Shown: positions 24,020 through 35,859 of the stretch, one piece after another
Layout: every line of letters begins with the position of its first letter
How positions within the stretch are numbered: the first letter of the stretch is position 1
Assembly: GCA_003508835.1 (NCBI GenBank)
Contig: PUFA01000084.1
Location: 7,130,001 to 7,194,000, forward strand
DNA length: 64,000 nucleotides
Source of the DNA: Eonycteris spelaea
Lineage: Eukaryota; Chordata; Mammalia; Chiroptera; Pteropodidae
Reading direction: 5' to 3'
Translations under genes and position numbers: made by a program
Notes under the pieces: generated by a model
Database searches by the model: none
Told to the model about the DNA's origin: nothing
What the model saw: the letters and a program-made list of their open reading frames with translations, nothing else

Positions 24020-24195
24020 AATGTAATAAGCATTTTACGAAGATTATTTACTTTAACTGAGTGCAATTATCATATACAAATGGGAAAATGGAAGTTCCGA
24101 GATGTTAAGAAATTTGCCCAAAGATACAAGTGATTAGGTGGCAAAACTGGGAAGCAAATTCAGTTCTGTCTAACTCCAGAGCCTGCACTCTTAAA
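24020..24195 (-). repeat. MIR SINE remnant
   Basis: Plus-strand 'aatgggaaaatggaagttcc', 'gagatgttaagaaatttgcc', 'gattaggtggcaaaactggg' and 'ctgtctaactccagagcc' is the complement of the MIR tRNA-like half and core. About 170 bp, well preserved for its age. Confidence 0.85.
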
Positions 24196-24277
24196 AAAAC
24201 AAATTGTAAAATTTTAAGCATCAATACTTTTACTGTAGATATTTTGACCACAGTGTTTCTAAAGTGTGTTACTCTAG

Positions 24278-25010
24278 TTCCCCCTTATCTGCGATTTTGA
24301 TTTTTGAAGTCTGTTATCAGGGGTCAAATGCAGACTGAAAATGTTACATGGAAATTTCAAGATATAAACAATTTATAAGTTTTAAATTGTGCATCATTCT
24401 GAGTAGCAAGATGAAATCTCATGCTATCTCACTTTTTTTCTCTCTGTCCTCTCCATCTTCACCAGAGCTGTGAATTATCCTGTTGTCCAGCTTATCTAAC
24501 ACTCATTCACTCCTTGCCCATTAGTTACTTAGTAACCACCTAGATTATAGGATCAAGTGTCATAGTATCTCAGTGCTTGTGTTCAAGTAACCCTTAATTT
24601 TACTTAATAATGGCTCCAAAGTACAAGAGAGCAATGATGGCAATTCAAATATGCCAAAGAGAAGCCATAAGGTGCTTCCTTCAAATGAAAAGGTAAATTC
24701 TCAACTTAATAAGAAAAGGAAAAACTCATCATGCTGAAGTTTCTAAGATCTGTAGTAAGAATAAATCTTCTATCCACGAATTGTGAAAAAGGAAGTCTGT
24801 GCTAGTTTCGATGTTGTACCTCAAACTGCAACAGTTACAGCCACAGTGCAGGATAAGTGCTTAGATATTTTGAGAGAGACCATATTCACATAACTTTTAT
24901 TACAGAACATTGTTATAATTGATCTATTTTATTATTAATTGTTGTTAATATCTTGCTGTGCCTAATTTATAAATTAAACTTTATTATAGGTATGTATGTT
25001 TTTTAGTTGA
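24278..25010 (+). mobile_element. Tigger1 (pogo/Tc1-mariner) with internal deletion
   Basis: It begins with the Tigger terminal text 'cccccttatctgcgattttg' and runs through the 5' leader to the transposase start 'ataatggctccaaagtacaa' (ATG at 24611). In broken frames one can read the DNA-binding N-terminus (LNLIRKGK, VSKICSKNKSSI). After about 24870 it jumps to the 3' part ('cattcacataacttttatta', 'aattaaactttattata') and ends near 25010 without its right terminal repeat. Most of the catalytic domain is deleted. Non-autonomous and dead. Confidence 0.85.
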
Positions 25011-26189
25011 GGAACTTTGTACCATTTATATTTAACTGTTCAGCCATCACTGTATCTCAGTTTCTAGTTCTAGGTTGATTTTTTTTTAATGAGATACTAC
25101 ATAACTTCTTCAAATTGAGTGAAGGAGGCTGATCTGGAAGAATCTGGCACTGAAATGTGAACACAGCCCTGAAGTCGACAACAACAAAACAGAGGGAAAT
25201 AAAGCTCTATACAAGATTTCCTCAGAATCAGGGATTTATGTCCCAAATACTTTTTACAAAGTTAAACAAGAGATAATCTTTTTCTGAATTAGTTTCACGA
25301 TCAGAGGCTTTGTTAGTTTGCTCTTGATAATATTCAAATTATATTCCCTTATTTATATAAGGTTTAACCTAATATACTTATATTAAGTTTAACTTTATTA
25401 AATTATTTATTTTATTAAAAAATGAATGAATGTTATCAATATCACAAGCTTAACTTATTACATGCACAGCTATTGAAAGAACTCTGAATGGTTAACTTCA
25501 ATGATTATCTGCTGAATTAAACAAATGGTGACAGTGCTACATACAGTGACTGCTATGGTTGTTGGTTAGCCCTCAAAAGAGACAAACTAATGCAACAAAC
25601 ACTTGAGATTAATAAAAATTAAACAAAATAGAAAGATAAGCTTGAGGGGAAAATTACTTTATTTCCTGTGAAAATAAATGGGTACCATTAATACCAGACA
25701 ATTAATAGGTACCATTGGACAACTTATATCATTATCTGTGATATGATGGTGTGGTATTATCATGGATTAACAGGTGAGCAGGATTCACTCACCATCAATG
25801 ACATCCAAAACTTATTCTGTAGTATTCACCCAAACATAAAGAGATCTAGAGAATGGGGGAAATGCTAGCATGGGAGTAAAATTTCTGTCTTTCTTAAGGA
25901 GGAAGATATCTTCCGGAAGAAGAGATTGAAACCATAGCTGAAAGATAAACAGAATCCCTTTTCTATTGCTATAGAAAATATCTAAGACTATGTGATGAGT
26001 GGGAAGCTGAGCTTTCTTGCACTCTGAACACCGAGGTCAAAGCACATTAATTTCAGAACATGGTGACAAGAGCCCTGTCAACAAAGAGGCTATGGAAATA
26101 CAATGGTAAAAAATGAAAAGGTGATAGCCAGTATAAAATTGGATATTAAGTGAAGGCTTCAATTCCAGCAATAATATAGGTGGTTTGGG
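25011..26189. other. Unassigned AT-rich sequence
   Basis: No gene and no repeat family that I can name with confidence. Confidence 0.35.
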
Positions 26190-26965
26190 ACTAATCCTCC
26201 TTCTGAGAATATGAAGAAAACTTGAACAAATTATTGTTAAAATATTTTATAAGACATTAAAGAGCTACCAATTTATTAAGAATTTGTAGAGCCAAGGTCC
26301 AGTGAAAATGGAAAGCCAAGAAAAACAAGCCTCATATTTGGATACGCTTTTTCCCCTAACAAGTGTGTTAATTATTAAAGTGAGAGTCAGAGTTGAGATT
26401 CTGAGAAGCTGAGCAGAAATTTCAGCAGCCAAATATGGCTTGAGCAATAAAAAACTGGTGGTCAGAGCTTGCCAGGAACAAAGGACTCTGGTATCCATTC
26501 CAGGCTTAAAACTGGAACTCCAAATAGTTAAACTCTAGGAAGTAAGAGTGAACAAGAAATAGACTCCACTTTTCAGGGACTAACAACTTTTTCAAATCAT
26601 CTCAGTCTGTAAGTGAATTAAGGCGAAATAAACCACACAAAGCAAAAGTTTCTCAGGAGGAAGATAAAACCAACTACCACAAAAGACCACATATTATATG
26701 ACTCCATTTGTAAAAATGTGCAGAATCAATAAATCTATAGAGACAAAAAGCATACTTTTGGTTTCCAAGGCTAAAAGTATAGGGGTTTAGAGGGTATGGC
26801 TGAAGGGCATGGATTTTTTTTTTTTTTTTGGAGTAGTGAAAATGTTCTACAGTTGATTTGCTGATGGCTGCATGAACTTTGTGAATATACTAAAATGATC
26901 AAATTATACATCTTAAGTGCATGAATTATACAGTACATAAATTATATATCAATAAAGCTATGACG
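26190..26965 (+). mobile_element. Old L1M pieces: 5' UTR joined to 3' UTR
   Basis: 26190-26640 resembles the 5' leader of an old L1M ('gagcagaaatttcagcagcc', 'aaaactggaactccaaatag'). 26660-26965 is a typical old L1 3' end ('tatgactccatttgtaaaaa', 'gtgaatatactaaaatgatc', 'tatatatcaataaagctatg'). The coding part is absent. Confidence 0.55.
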
Positions 26966-26969
26966 AAAA

Positions 26970-28150
26970 AATTCAGAGCCTCAATTATCTTTGCAATATT
27001 TTATATACCAGATATAACATTAGGTCAAAAAATAACTATATATAAAAAATCAACACTGGCTGGAAACTATGATAAAAAAATTAACATAATAGAAAGAGAC
27101 CCAGAAAGGACTCAGATATTAGAATTCTCCCATACAGAATTTAAAATAGATCAAATTTAATTATTTTAGATATCTAATGTACTTGTAATTAGAGTCCCAG
27201 AAAAAGATGAGAGGGAATGTGGCAGAAGCAATATTCGAAGGGATGGTACCCAAAATTTTTCCAAAAATGATAAAGGACATTAATCTACAGATTCAAAAAT
27301 CTTGTGAAAAACACAAACAAGATAAATACAAAACATGCAACATCAAGGCACATAATAACAAAACTATAAAACAAATATGAGAAGAAAATCTTAAAAGTAG
27401 CAGAGGGTAGAAGGGTGGTACATTTCTTTTAAAAGACCATCAATAAAACTGACAGATATTTTTTCAACAGAATTAATGTAAGTCAAAAGCCAAAAGAAAA
27501 CTATTGTCAAAGTGATACAGAAAAAATAAACTATCAAACTGGAATTAGAAATTCCATTAAAAAGTTCTACAAAAATGCAAGCATGATCAAAGAATTTAAA
27601 GAATTGATTATTTGTACACCTGCATGAGAAGAAAAAAAAAACTCTTTGGGCAGAAGAGAAATGAAAGTTTGAACATGAATAAAGAAATGAAAAAGTAACA
27701 GAAAAGGTAAACCTAAAAGAATATTTCTATAAATAATAGGAATAACAATAATATATTTTGGATTTAAATATATAAACAATTAAAATGTGCAAAAACTATA
27801 GCACAAAGGGTGGGAGCTGATATATGCTCATTGCATTATCTGGGAAGTAGTAGAAGTACTAAATGAATATAAATTTTAATAAGTCAAGGATGATGTTATA
27901 ATCTTCAAGTCAATCACTTAAATAAGGGTAGAGAAATGTATAGTTAACAAATTAATGGGTAGGGGATAAAATAACAATAAATAATACAAAAGAATTCAGG
28001 AAGAGAAAGGGACATAGAACAGGGTCAGATAATATAGACAGTAAGGTGGAAATTAAAACCCAACTATATCAGTATTTACTCTAAATATATAAAGATAAAT
28101 GCTCTAGTTTTAAAGAATATTAGGTGGAATATGAAAAAATTAAATTTTAT
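26970..28150 (+). mobile_element. Old L1M fragment, ORF1 region
   Basis: Text such as 'cagaaaggactcagatatta', 'aaacacaaacaagataaata', 'gcacataataacaaaactat' and 'aatcttaaaagtagcagagg' follows the ORF1 part of old L1M/HAL1-like elements. Frames are broken throughout. Confidence 0.6.
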
Positions 28151-28660
28151 AGGAAATTATATTATTTAAATGCCTTAGGAAAATCATACCCTGTTTAATT
28201 ATGGCTTTGAAACAGAAGAAACAGTTGACAGAGCCTAGGAAGTAGGTGGGCAAAGAGAAGTAGGCAGCTAAGAGAGAATTTCTATGTGGACAAAACAAAA
28301 AAGAGGTTTAATTGTGATGCTGCAAGTTGGCAGAGGTAAGCATCAAAGCAACAAAAGAACTATACTGAGAGGAAAAATTATATTGGGAAGAGGAAAAGTT
28401 GAAGGAGGTGTAAATGAGCCTAATCTTCATTGACTATGGCAGAAATTCAGTGGAAAGCATGTAGGGGACAACAATTAAAAATATGCCATATAAGAACAGT
28501 TACCCCTGGAAGCAGGGTTGGGTTAGAGAACATCTTCCTTATTTAATACATTTAACCATGCATGTGTACTACATTGATTTATAGTTTTAAAACTAGATGA
28601 CTACACAAACACTTCTGATAGCGAATTTTAAAGAGAATTATTTTTCCTTGTTAATTATTA
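28151..28660. other. Unassigned sequence downstream of CD200-like Ig exon
   Basis: I looked on the minus strand for a transmembrane exon of the CD200-like gene and found none. No repeat was identified. Confidence 0.35.
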
Positions 28661-28671
28661 CTTCTACTTAC

Positions 28672-28965
28672 ATTCTTGTTTGACTGGCAGAGGAATAATC
28701 TCTTTGTTCCTTAGAGGATGATTCATGTGCACAATCAGGTGTTGAAGTCTTAGGGACCTCACAGTCTCCAAGGAGATGTTGTACATTTTAGTGATGGTCA
28801 CTGTGCCATTTGGGCTCTGAGCAAGGAATTCCTCCGGTGGATTAATCAAGACTTGTGATGGGAAAAAAAGATATTTGAGGAGCAAGTTTTCCCACAACTA
28901 AGTAAATCCAAGGAAGTCTTCAGAGCCAATATTGGACTGGAGTTCAGTTTTTAATTCAGATATAG
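28672..28965 (-). pseudogene. CD200-like paralogue, second Ig (C-type) exon with in-frame stop
   Basis: On the minus strand a good acceptor (tttttgcctcag|C) opens a 294-bp exon that ends at a strong donor (GAAT|GTAAGT). Both ends are phase 1, as in CD200. The text SEDFLGFT, then 29 codons later QSPNGTVTIT, aligns with the CD200 C-type domain (…EDHLNITC… HPNGTTSVT…) at identical spacing. The codon where the first domain cysteine should be is TAG (28900-28898), and the second cysteine position is also lost. So the domain cannot fold as an Ig domain and translation would stop. It pairs with the V-type exon 700 bases upstream. It lies between CD200 exon 1 and SLC9C1, so it is a second, tandem CD200-type gene rather than CD200 itself. 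No leader or membrane exon was found. Confidence 0.7.
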
Positions 28966-29664
28966 CTGAGGCAAAAATGAAACTATTAAATATAAAAATG
29001 TCATACCAGATTTCAATGGTGAACTTCCCAAAAATTTTATATGAAACCAAAAGATTGAAAAATGTCTCTCTCAGATACCTCTCCTCGCATTTGACAAAAC
29101 TTCACAATTCCATTTCTTACTATACACACTACCTTCTGATTTGAGAAGAACAATTGGTATTTCCACTTTCATTCAACTTTAAGTTTATATTATATATACC
29201 CTCAATGCTTTAAATTTATAGCAGCATAATGAAGGAACACTGTGACACTATCACTATTCCTTCAATATTTTGTTAATTTAAAGATTTAAAAATTATTATT
29301 TTCTTAGAGTCCTCTTCCTTTTTCTCCTTCTCTACTGTCTCTTTTTCTTTTCTTGCTTTTCCCAATGACAATCTTTATGTGGTTCATAGATTTTACCCAC
29401 TGGATTAAAGTCAGTGCAGTGTAGTGCAAAAGAGTTAGATGACAAAACAGAAGAGCTAAACGCTATATCTGATTTTACACTATGTGAAAATGGCAAGTTA
29501 TGTAATCATTAGTGGCTTCCAGTATTTTTAAAATCTGTATAATAAAGGATTTGGCCTGGTTGACCTCTATTATAGTCATTTCTTCTCTAACATTCTTTCT
29601 CTGGACCGTGAGCTTCAAAGACCACAACCCCATGGTTTTGACTCTACATAAAACATTTATGTAC

Positions 29665-29928
29665 TTATAACTTTAAGACAGACTTGCCCTTCATGACTGC
29701 CATGTGGGAACACATTAAATAGACATCTATAGCAGGCTTCATTATCAAATGTCACTCCACTGATAGTTATGAATGAGGAATTGGGTTTGATGATCTCACA
29801 GTGCAGCTGATTTATGTATGGTAGAAGAATCTTTTCTCCATATTTACTGCTATATGTGCCCATATTTTGTGGCAAAGAATCTTGGATTTTCTGCCAGGTA
29901 ACCTGCAGAACATCTGCTAGAGTTGTTG
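29665..29928 (-). pseudogene. CD200-like paralogue, first Ig (V-type) exon
   Basis: The minus-strand frame reads LQVTWQKIQDSLPQNMGTYS, then INQLHCEIIKPNSSFITIS and FDNEACYRCLFNVFPHGS. This matches the CD200 V-type domain block by block (VTWQK, NM, the EDEGCYMCLFN motif). The frame stays open through the exon. A polypyrimidine acceptor (tttgtctttag|C) gives start 29928. The same frame is open further upstream to about 29992 and includes a KC that could be the first V-domain cysteine, so the true start may be earlier. The likely donor ATAA|GTACAT at 29665 is weak but gives the CD200 phase (1). With a broken second Ig exon, the locus is probably a pseudogene or encodes at most a truncated one-domain protein. 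Confidence 0.7.
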
Positions 29929-29994
29929 CTAAAGACAAAGAAAGACATTTTACGATCATAAAAATAATCAACTCACTGAGAAGATACAACAGTT

Positions 29995-30190
29995 ATAAAC
30001 AAATATGCATCCAACAACAGAAATACATGAAGCAAAACTGATAAAATTGAATGGGGATATAGATAAGTCAAAAGTAATAGTAGGAGAAAGCTCAAGAGAA
30101 ATTAAAAATATTTTGAACTAAATGAAAATGAAAACACAATTTATCAAAATTTGTGGGCTGCAGTGAAACCAGTGCTTATAGGGAAATGAC
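29995..30190 (+). mobile_element. Old L1 ORF2 fragment
   Basis: 'aaatatgcatccaacaacag' through 'gaaacca'/'gggaaatgacc' follows the endonuclease-to-RT region of L1 with a deletion. Noncoding. Confidence 0.6.
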
Positions 30191-30604
30191 CCCTTATAAG
30201 TAACACATCACTACTCTATGGCTACTTTCAAGATTTTGTTCTTTCACCTTTAGTTTTTGGAAGTTTAACTTGTGTCTTGGCATGAATGTTTCAGTTTTAT
30301 TTTATTTGGAGTTCATTCTCTTTCTTGAATTTATAGGTCTATGGTTTTTTCCCCTAAGTTTATGAAACTTTCAACCATTATTTGTTTGAATATTTTTTTT
30401 GCACCATCCTCTTTATCCTCTCCTTTGGGAACTCTAATGACCCAAATATTAGACCTTTTGTTTTAATCCCACTTCTTCCTGAGGCTGTGTTTAATTTTAT
30501 TTTAGCCAATTTCTTTTGTGTTTTTCATAATTGGTCATTTCTATTGTTTTCTCCTCAAATTCATTGAATTTTTTCTTCTCTTCTCCATTTAGCTGCTGAG
30601 CCCA

Positions 30605-30641
<37 letters not shown>

Positions 30642-31690
30642 AATTTCATTTATTGTATTTTTTTATCTTTGAAATTCTATTTTGTTTTTCTTTAAGTCAC
30701 ATTTTTTTTATTCCTGGAACTTTTCATTTCTTTCACCAAAGTTTCTATTTTTTAATTTATCTCAATTGTTTTTTTATAATTATTCATTGAAGCATTTTTC
30801 TGACAGTTGTATTAAAATTCTTTTCAGACAATTTTAACATTTGTGTCATCTTGGATTTGGTGTCTGTTTATTGTCTGTTGTCACTTAAGTTGGAATTCAT
30901 CTTGATTCTTGGATAACTATGAGTGATTTTTAATTGATATTTGGACACTGTGAATATTATAAGACTCTGGACCTTATTTAAATCACATGTTTTAGTAGGC
31001 CTCCTCTGATACTGCTTTGGCAGGAGAAATGGGGAGAAATGGGCTTCTTATTTGCAGGTTAGTATGGAAGTTCAAGTTCTATACTTAGTCTTTACTGACA
31101 TATGGCTGGGGAAATTGTCTTTTTACTGCTCTTGCATGGTCTCTACTGATACCATGAGAGGAAGCCTTATTTTAGCTGAATGGTGGTGAATGTCCTGACT
31201 TTCCATATGTCCTCCTCTGATACCACCCCAGTAAGGAGGGTGATGAGTACCTTGTTTTACTTGGTGGGAGTGGAAGTCCAGGCTCTGACATGGTCTCCAC
31301 TGAACTGCACGGTCACAAGGTGTCTCTCTTTATTGTCTGGTGGGTTTCAAAGTCCCAGCTTCCACTAGGCCTTTTCTGCCACCAACCTGAATGTTAAGAG
31401 TAGAGGTAGGGGTAGGGCTCTGGTACCTTCTTATAGTCTTGCACAAGTGAAGTTTATGCTTCCCACTATGCTGGTTGTGTATATTTGTTTGTGTGAGGGA
31501 GGGGGAAGTGAAATTTTTCCTGTGGTGTTTGGCTGGAGTAAAGCAGTTATTGATAAGTGTTTTCAACTGGATAGGCTGCCTCTTTCCTGGTCCTTTGAGA
31601 GAACAGGCTTTTCCTAGGTCTGTTAAAACTCTGTACTCATTGTCATTTTCAGGTTTCTAGCTTCTACAGTACCCAGTCTGAGATACATGA
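30191..31690 (-). mobile_element. Old L1M 5' UTR/ORF1 fragment
   Basis: T-rich plus-strand text ('aggtctatggttttttcccc', 'tctaatgacccaaatattag', 'tcattgaattttttcttctc', then tandem blocks like 'ctgatactgctttggcagga') is the complement of an old L1M 5' leader and ORF1 start. It includes a GT repeat. Confidence 0.6.
30607..30640. repeat. (GT)n microsatellite
   Basis: A run of about 16 uninterrupted TG dinucleotides inside an old L1 fragment. Confidence 0.95.
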
Positions 31691-31859
31691 GGCAAATGAA
31701 GTTACTCGGGTCTCAAGGTCCCTATCTGGTCTCCCTTCTCTTTATCTAGAGTCTTTTTATGTTTGTTACATATATAATGTCCAGGGCTTTTGTCTGTACA
31801 CTAATTGTGAGGAATAGAGAAAAATACATAGGTTCTATCTTCCCGGAAATGCAAATCCC

Positions 31860-32640
31860 ACATAATTCAATTTTTAACAATAGGCAACAGACTTAAACAG
31901 GCACTTCTTACACAAGAATGGTCAATATACACATGAAAAGATACATACTCAATATTATCATTCATCAGTTGAAAGAAAATAAAATCTACAAATATAATTA
32001 AGCCAAACATCCAACAGAATAAGTAAAACTTTAAAACACATTGTCAGTGCTGAGTATTGGCAAGATTGGTCAGTTTAAATTGGTACAATCATTTTGGCAG
32101 GCAGTATTTACTATAGTCATACTTTGCATGTACTTTGACCCACTAATTAAATCCTAGATATACACCCAAGAGAACTGGATGAATGTGTCAATCAAAAGAC
32201 ATATACAAAAATGTTACAGAAGCCTTATTTGTGGTAGCTAAAAACTGAAAACAGTTCTCATGTCCATCAACTCTAGAATGAATAAATTATAGTAATAATC
32301 ATAAAATTAAATACTACACAGAAACAAAGAAGAAAGAACAAAACTATGTTGTGACTGAATCTCACAAAATGCTAATGAGTAAAAGAAGTTGGGGACAAAA
32401 GAGTACATAGTATTTGGTCTCATTTGTATGAAAAGCAAAAAGAGGCAAAATATTTAAAAATAATGGAAATCCAAATAATGGTAATTTGGGGGAAAGATTA
32501 TTAACTGGAAAATGATATAGGAGATATTCTGTGTTGCTGTATGGGTTGTAGTTTTATGGGTTGAGATACAGGTAAAAATTAATTGAGTCAGAAACCTAAT
32601 ATTTGTGTGTGTGAATGTTCAAACTTACTCCCTCCCAAAT
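31860..32640 (+). mobile_element. Old L1M 3' fragment
   Basis: 'aattggtacaatcattttgg', 'agatatacacccaagagaac', 'tgtccatcaactctagaatg' and 'gtgttgctgtatgggttgta' follow the distal ORF2 and 3' UTR of an old L1M. Diverged, no frame. Confidence 0.75.
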
Positions 32641-33030
32641 TTAAAAGATTTTCTTCTATTTCGCTTTTCAATACACTATAATGGTCACACACCAGATATC
32701 CTTGTACTCCAGAATCATCCACCTTTTGAGAACTTTTTTTAACCATACCTTTCTCAACTACCCACTATTTCTATCTGAATTCCCAATATATTTATTCTTT
32801 GACTTCCTTAAGAAATAGTTTATTACCTGTCTATCAAGACCAATAACTACCCCAAAGCCTACTACAGCGAACTACGGAAAATATCCAATACATTATAGTA
32901 TTTCAGAAAACCGTATGTATATAAAACTTTAGTTCATCTCTCAAAATCTGTTCAGACATTATGTCATTTGTGCCAACTTCTTATTAATTCTAAGAAAATA
33001 TTTATTATTTCCTTGTATAAATTATTGGTT
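32641..33030. other. Unassigned sequence
   Basis: No gene or repeat recognised. Confidence 0.35.
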
Positions 33031-33034
33031 CAAA

Positions 33035-33490
33035 AACTTGGGAACTTCCAGGTGAAATCTGAAACTGGCCATCATAAACAGAGGGCAGAGAGAGATGAGA
33101 GAGATGGAAGAAAGAGGCAGGTCGCTCCAGATTGGAAGGTGGTAGATTTAATAAGAGACGGAATTTACAAGACTTGTCTTAGGCAACCACAAAATTAGTA
33201 TATTTCCACACCCGCCACCCAAAATCTTAAAAGTTTATATAGACACCTCACCTGAGTTCAGTTTTATATACCACTCAGTCTCAACAACACATGGCTCTCT
33301 CAAGGCTCATCTGTGAAAATGGTTCTCACTGTGGGAACAGTGGGCAGAGCATACATTCCAAGTACAGGGGAAGGGGTGAGGAGCCTTTGATTGCCTGGTC
33401 CAGCTCTGGGGACGATGTCATCATGATCTCTCAATGAACTTTTGCAACAATAATTAACATAATTGCTTTTGTTATTATGCATACTACACT
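33035..33490 (-). mobile_element. LTR-like element
   Basis: Read on the minus strand it starts TGTAGTATGC. It has a TATA box (GGTATATAAAAC), a second TATA-like TCTATATAAAC, then TCTTATTAAATCTACC as poly(A) signal and a U5-like pyrimidine-rich end (CTGCCTCTTTCTTCC). This is the layout of a solo LTR, possibly ERV1. No flanking duplication was confirmed, so edges are approximate. Confidence 0.45.
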
Positions 33491-33499
33491 ACTGATAAA

Positions 33500-35185
33500 T
33501 GTTGACATATAAGCAAGCTGCTCTGGAGAAGAAAACACTTATCACTTATCTTTGTATCCCCCACAGTTCCCATGTATATATAGAAATAATACAGATATGG
33601 TCATCTTTATTATCTCAAATACTCCCATTTCTTCACTATCCTCATCTATTCAACCAGTTCCTTCCTGTCTTCATAATGTTCAAAACCTGATTGCTCTGGA
33701 GAATCTTCATTGATTGTCTCAGTGAAAAGTGATCATGACCTTGCTTCTCCTGAATGATTTTAGTACAAGGGCTGTGTCACAAATGCTGTTGCATTTACAA
33801 TGCAAAAAAATAATTCTGAAGGGGTGTGAGTTAAACATGTTTTTTAAAAAAATAATTAATTAAAAATTAGAAGTAAATAGGTTTTAATATATATTAAAGT
33901 GTTTAACCATAAAGGGTAGGTGTCACTTAAAAATGAAAGAAATTTTTAAATAGGTTTTAGTCTATAAAAATTTTAAATTTAGTAATGGTGAAATTTTATA
34001 CAGCCTAATCAAATTTTTAAAAGGCAAATCACAGTAGCTATTATAGAAACAAACTATAACTAACTATTTATTTTCCACTGAATTCCACCCAAGTAAAACA
34101 CAGGGGGACAAAAAATGGAAAATACAATGACATGTTCTTTGTATTTATTGGGGTGGAATTAAGTGGAACTGGAGAAAGATATGAAACAGAGAAAATAAAG
34201 TAACTTTAAAATAAATGTCAATATCTTTCTCAAAAGATTATAGATATAGTGATTGTTTCATCTGCTAATCTTACTCTAGCTCTGATAGAAGAGATCTTGC
34301 ATGTGATACTTATACTTTCATCTAAATGAACTACTCAGAAACAATCTTAACTTTTATTTCATTAAAACATGTGTACTTTATCAGTTTGAAAAGCCTTTTC
34401 TAGTTTCCTTGACTGACCACCACCCAAGTGGATTTACATTGCTAACATATTTTCCTTCAACAAAGTCTATTGCTTTGCAGTTGCAATAAGACCACAAATG
34501 AAGGCTGTGAATGCCTCTTTGCCAGCCAGGAGCCTAATTTTATCAGCGATTCTTTAGCATTTGCTTCTGTCTGTGGAGGGTTTGCTTTTTCCCTTTCCCA
34601 CTCTTTGACCTCTCTTCTCTGCACATTTCTTTTCCTAGGCATTGAAATAGCTTCGCAAAGGCTTTGAGTGAGTAAAATTATAACAAGGCATCGCATTTTC
34701 CAAATAAGTATATAGATTGCAAAATCATTAAAGAAATTCTCTCAAAATATTTTGTGATGAGAGTGGGAATATGAAAATTGGGTCTATGGTAATATTGTTC
34801 AGTAAGTTCAATTAAAATGTTCTTTACATACTATGTTTAGAAAAACTAAATGACTATATCATTATTCCTAAATATTTCCCCACACAAACGACCCAGAAGT
34901 GCAAGTGCACCTTGCTTATCTGTTTTGATTTCATTCTTCCACATGCCCAGAATAGCCGTTCTTTTAATTTCTTTTAACCCAGCAACCTGCGTCCTTGTAT
35001 TTCAAAATCTCCACTGTCCTATCTTATTGAAGAAATTCAGTGCTATTGGAATTCTGGGAAAACAGTGTCCATGAACTCTTTGTCAGAAATGCACTGTTCC
35101 GAGGCCTTAAATTAATTTAGCAATATGATTTTCAGAGGTTCCTTTTCCAAGGGTTCCACCCTTGTTTATTTAAAAAAGAAAAAAG
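33500..35185. other. Unassigned intergenic sequence
   Basis: AT-rich unique-looking sequence between the CD200-like exons and the candidate SLC9C1 promoter. No gene recognised on either strand. Confidence 0.4.
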
Positions 35186-35189
35186 TAAT

Positions 35190-35857
35190 AATAAACACGG
35201 CATTTAAGCTTCATAGGTTGCCTTAGGTATGCTGTGTGGAGGACTCTATTTCATCAGCCAATCAAGTCAGGGGTTATGAACCTAAGCCAATGAGTGCAGA
35301 CTAGGGGTGGGACTTGGAGCAAGTAACTGTCAGTGAGGTTGCAGTTGGTTGTGGCTGTCCTAGGGTGAACAGAATAGCTCTCCTCCACTTCTGACTTCAC
35401 ACCACAGGATATTCCTGAGGCTCTAGATGGTGAGCCCTCCTAGTTTCCCCTTCAGGAAGTTGTCCTTCCACTCTGGTACCTTCTCCTTCAGCCTCCCTTC
35501 CAAGAGGACAGATGCTCCTACAGATTTCCAGCTACAGATTCAGCCAGACCCTCTTAGAGTTTCCACCTTTTCTATGGCAGCTAATCAAGGACTTTCCCAA
35601 AGACCAACCAGCCTCTCGGTTTGATTTTCTGTTTTTAACCCTTAAATTTCCTCTATCGTCTTCGTATATCAGCTTTCCGAACTATTTACCTGGCTCATGT
35701 TTGTTCTCTTTGCCTTAATGAGGTACTGAAAGGAAAGCGAGCTAACGCTGTGGTGAATCTCCTCAGGTGTATGGAGCGGAGTAGCCCAGAGGGAAGAAGG
35801 GTTCATTTTGAATGAAGGCACATTAGGAGGGCGACAGATCACCCACCTTCAGAGACT
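35190..35857 (+). promoter_or_regulatory. SLC9C1: Candidate promoter and 5' UTR exon of SLC9C1
   Basis: A GC-richer island in AT-rich surroundings. Two CCAAT boxes in direct orientation (agccaatcaa near 35257 and agccaatgag near 35285) precede pyrimidine-rich text and two good splice donors, ATG|GTGAGC (exon end about 35429) and GACT|GTAAGTGAG (exon end 35857). It lies 3.2 kb upstream of the exon that holds the SLC9C1 start codon and in the same orientation. No TATA box. Its role is inferred from position and motifs only; it might instead serve the CD200-like gene on the other strand. Confidence 0.35.
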
Positions 35858-35859
35858 GT

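Noticed and set aside
28664..29989. Assignment of the Ig exons to CD200 itself
   Set aside because: They lie upstream of the CpG first exon on the same strand, so they cannot be downstream exons of that transcript, and their sequence is well diverged.
34457..34696. Minus-strand frame starting with a hydrophobic stretch (MRCLVIILL) as a leader exon for the CD200-like gene
   Set aside because: The text soon turns into highly charged sequence, there is no fitting splice donor at the right phase, and nothing resembles the CD200 leader.
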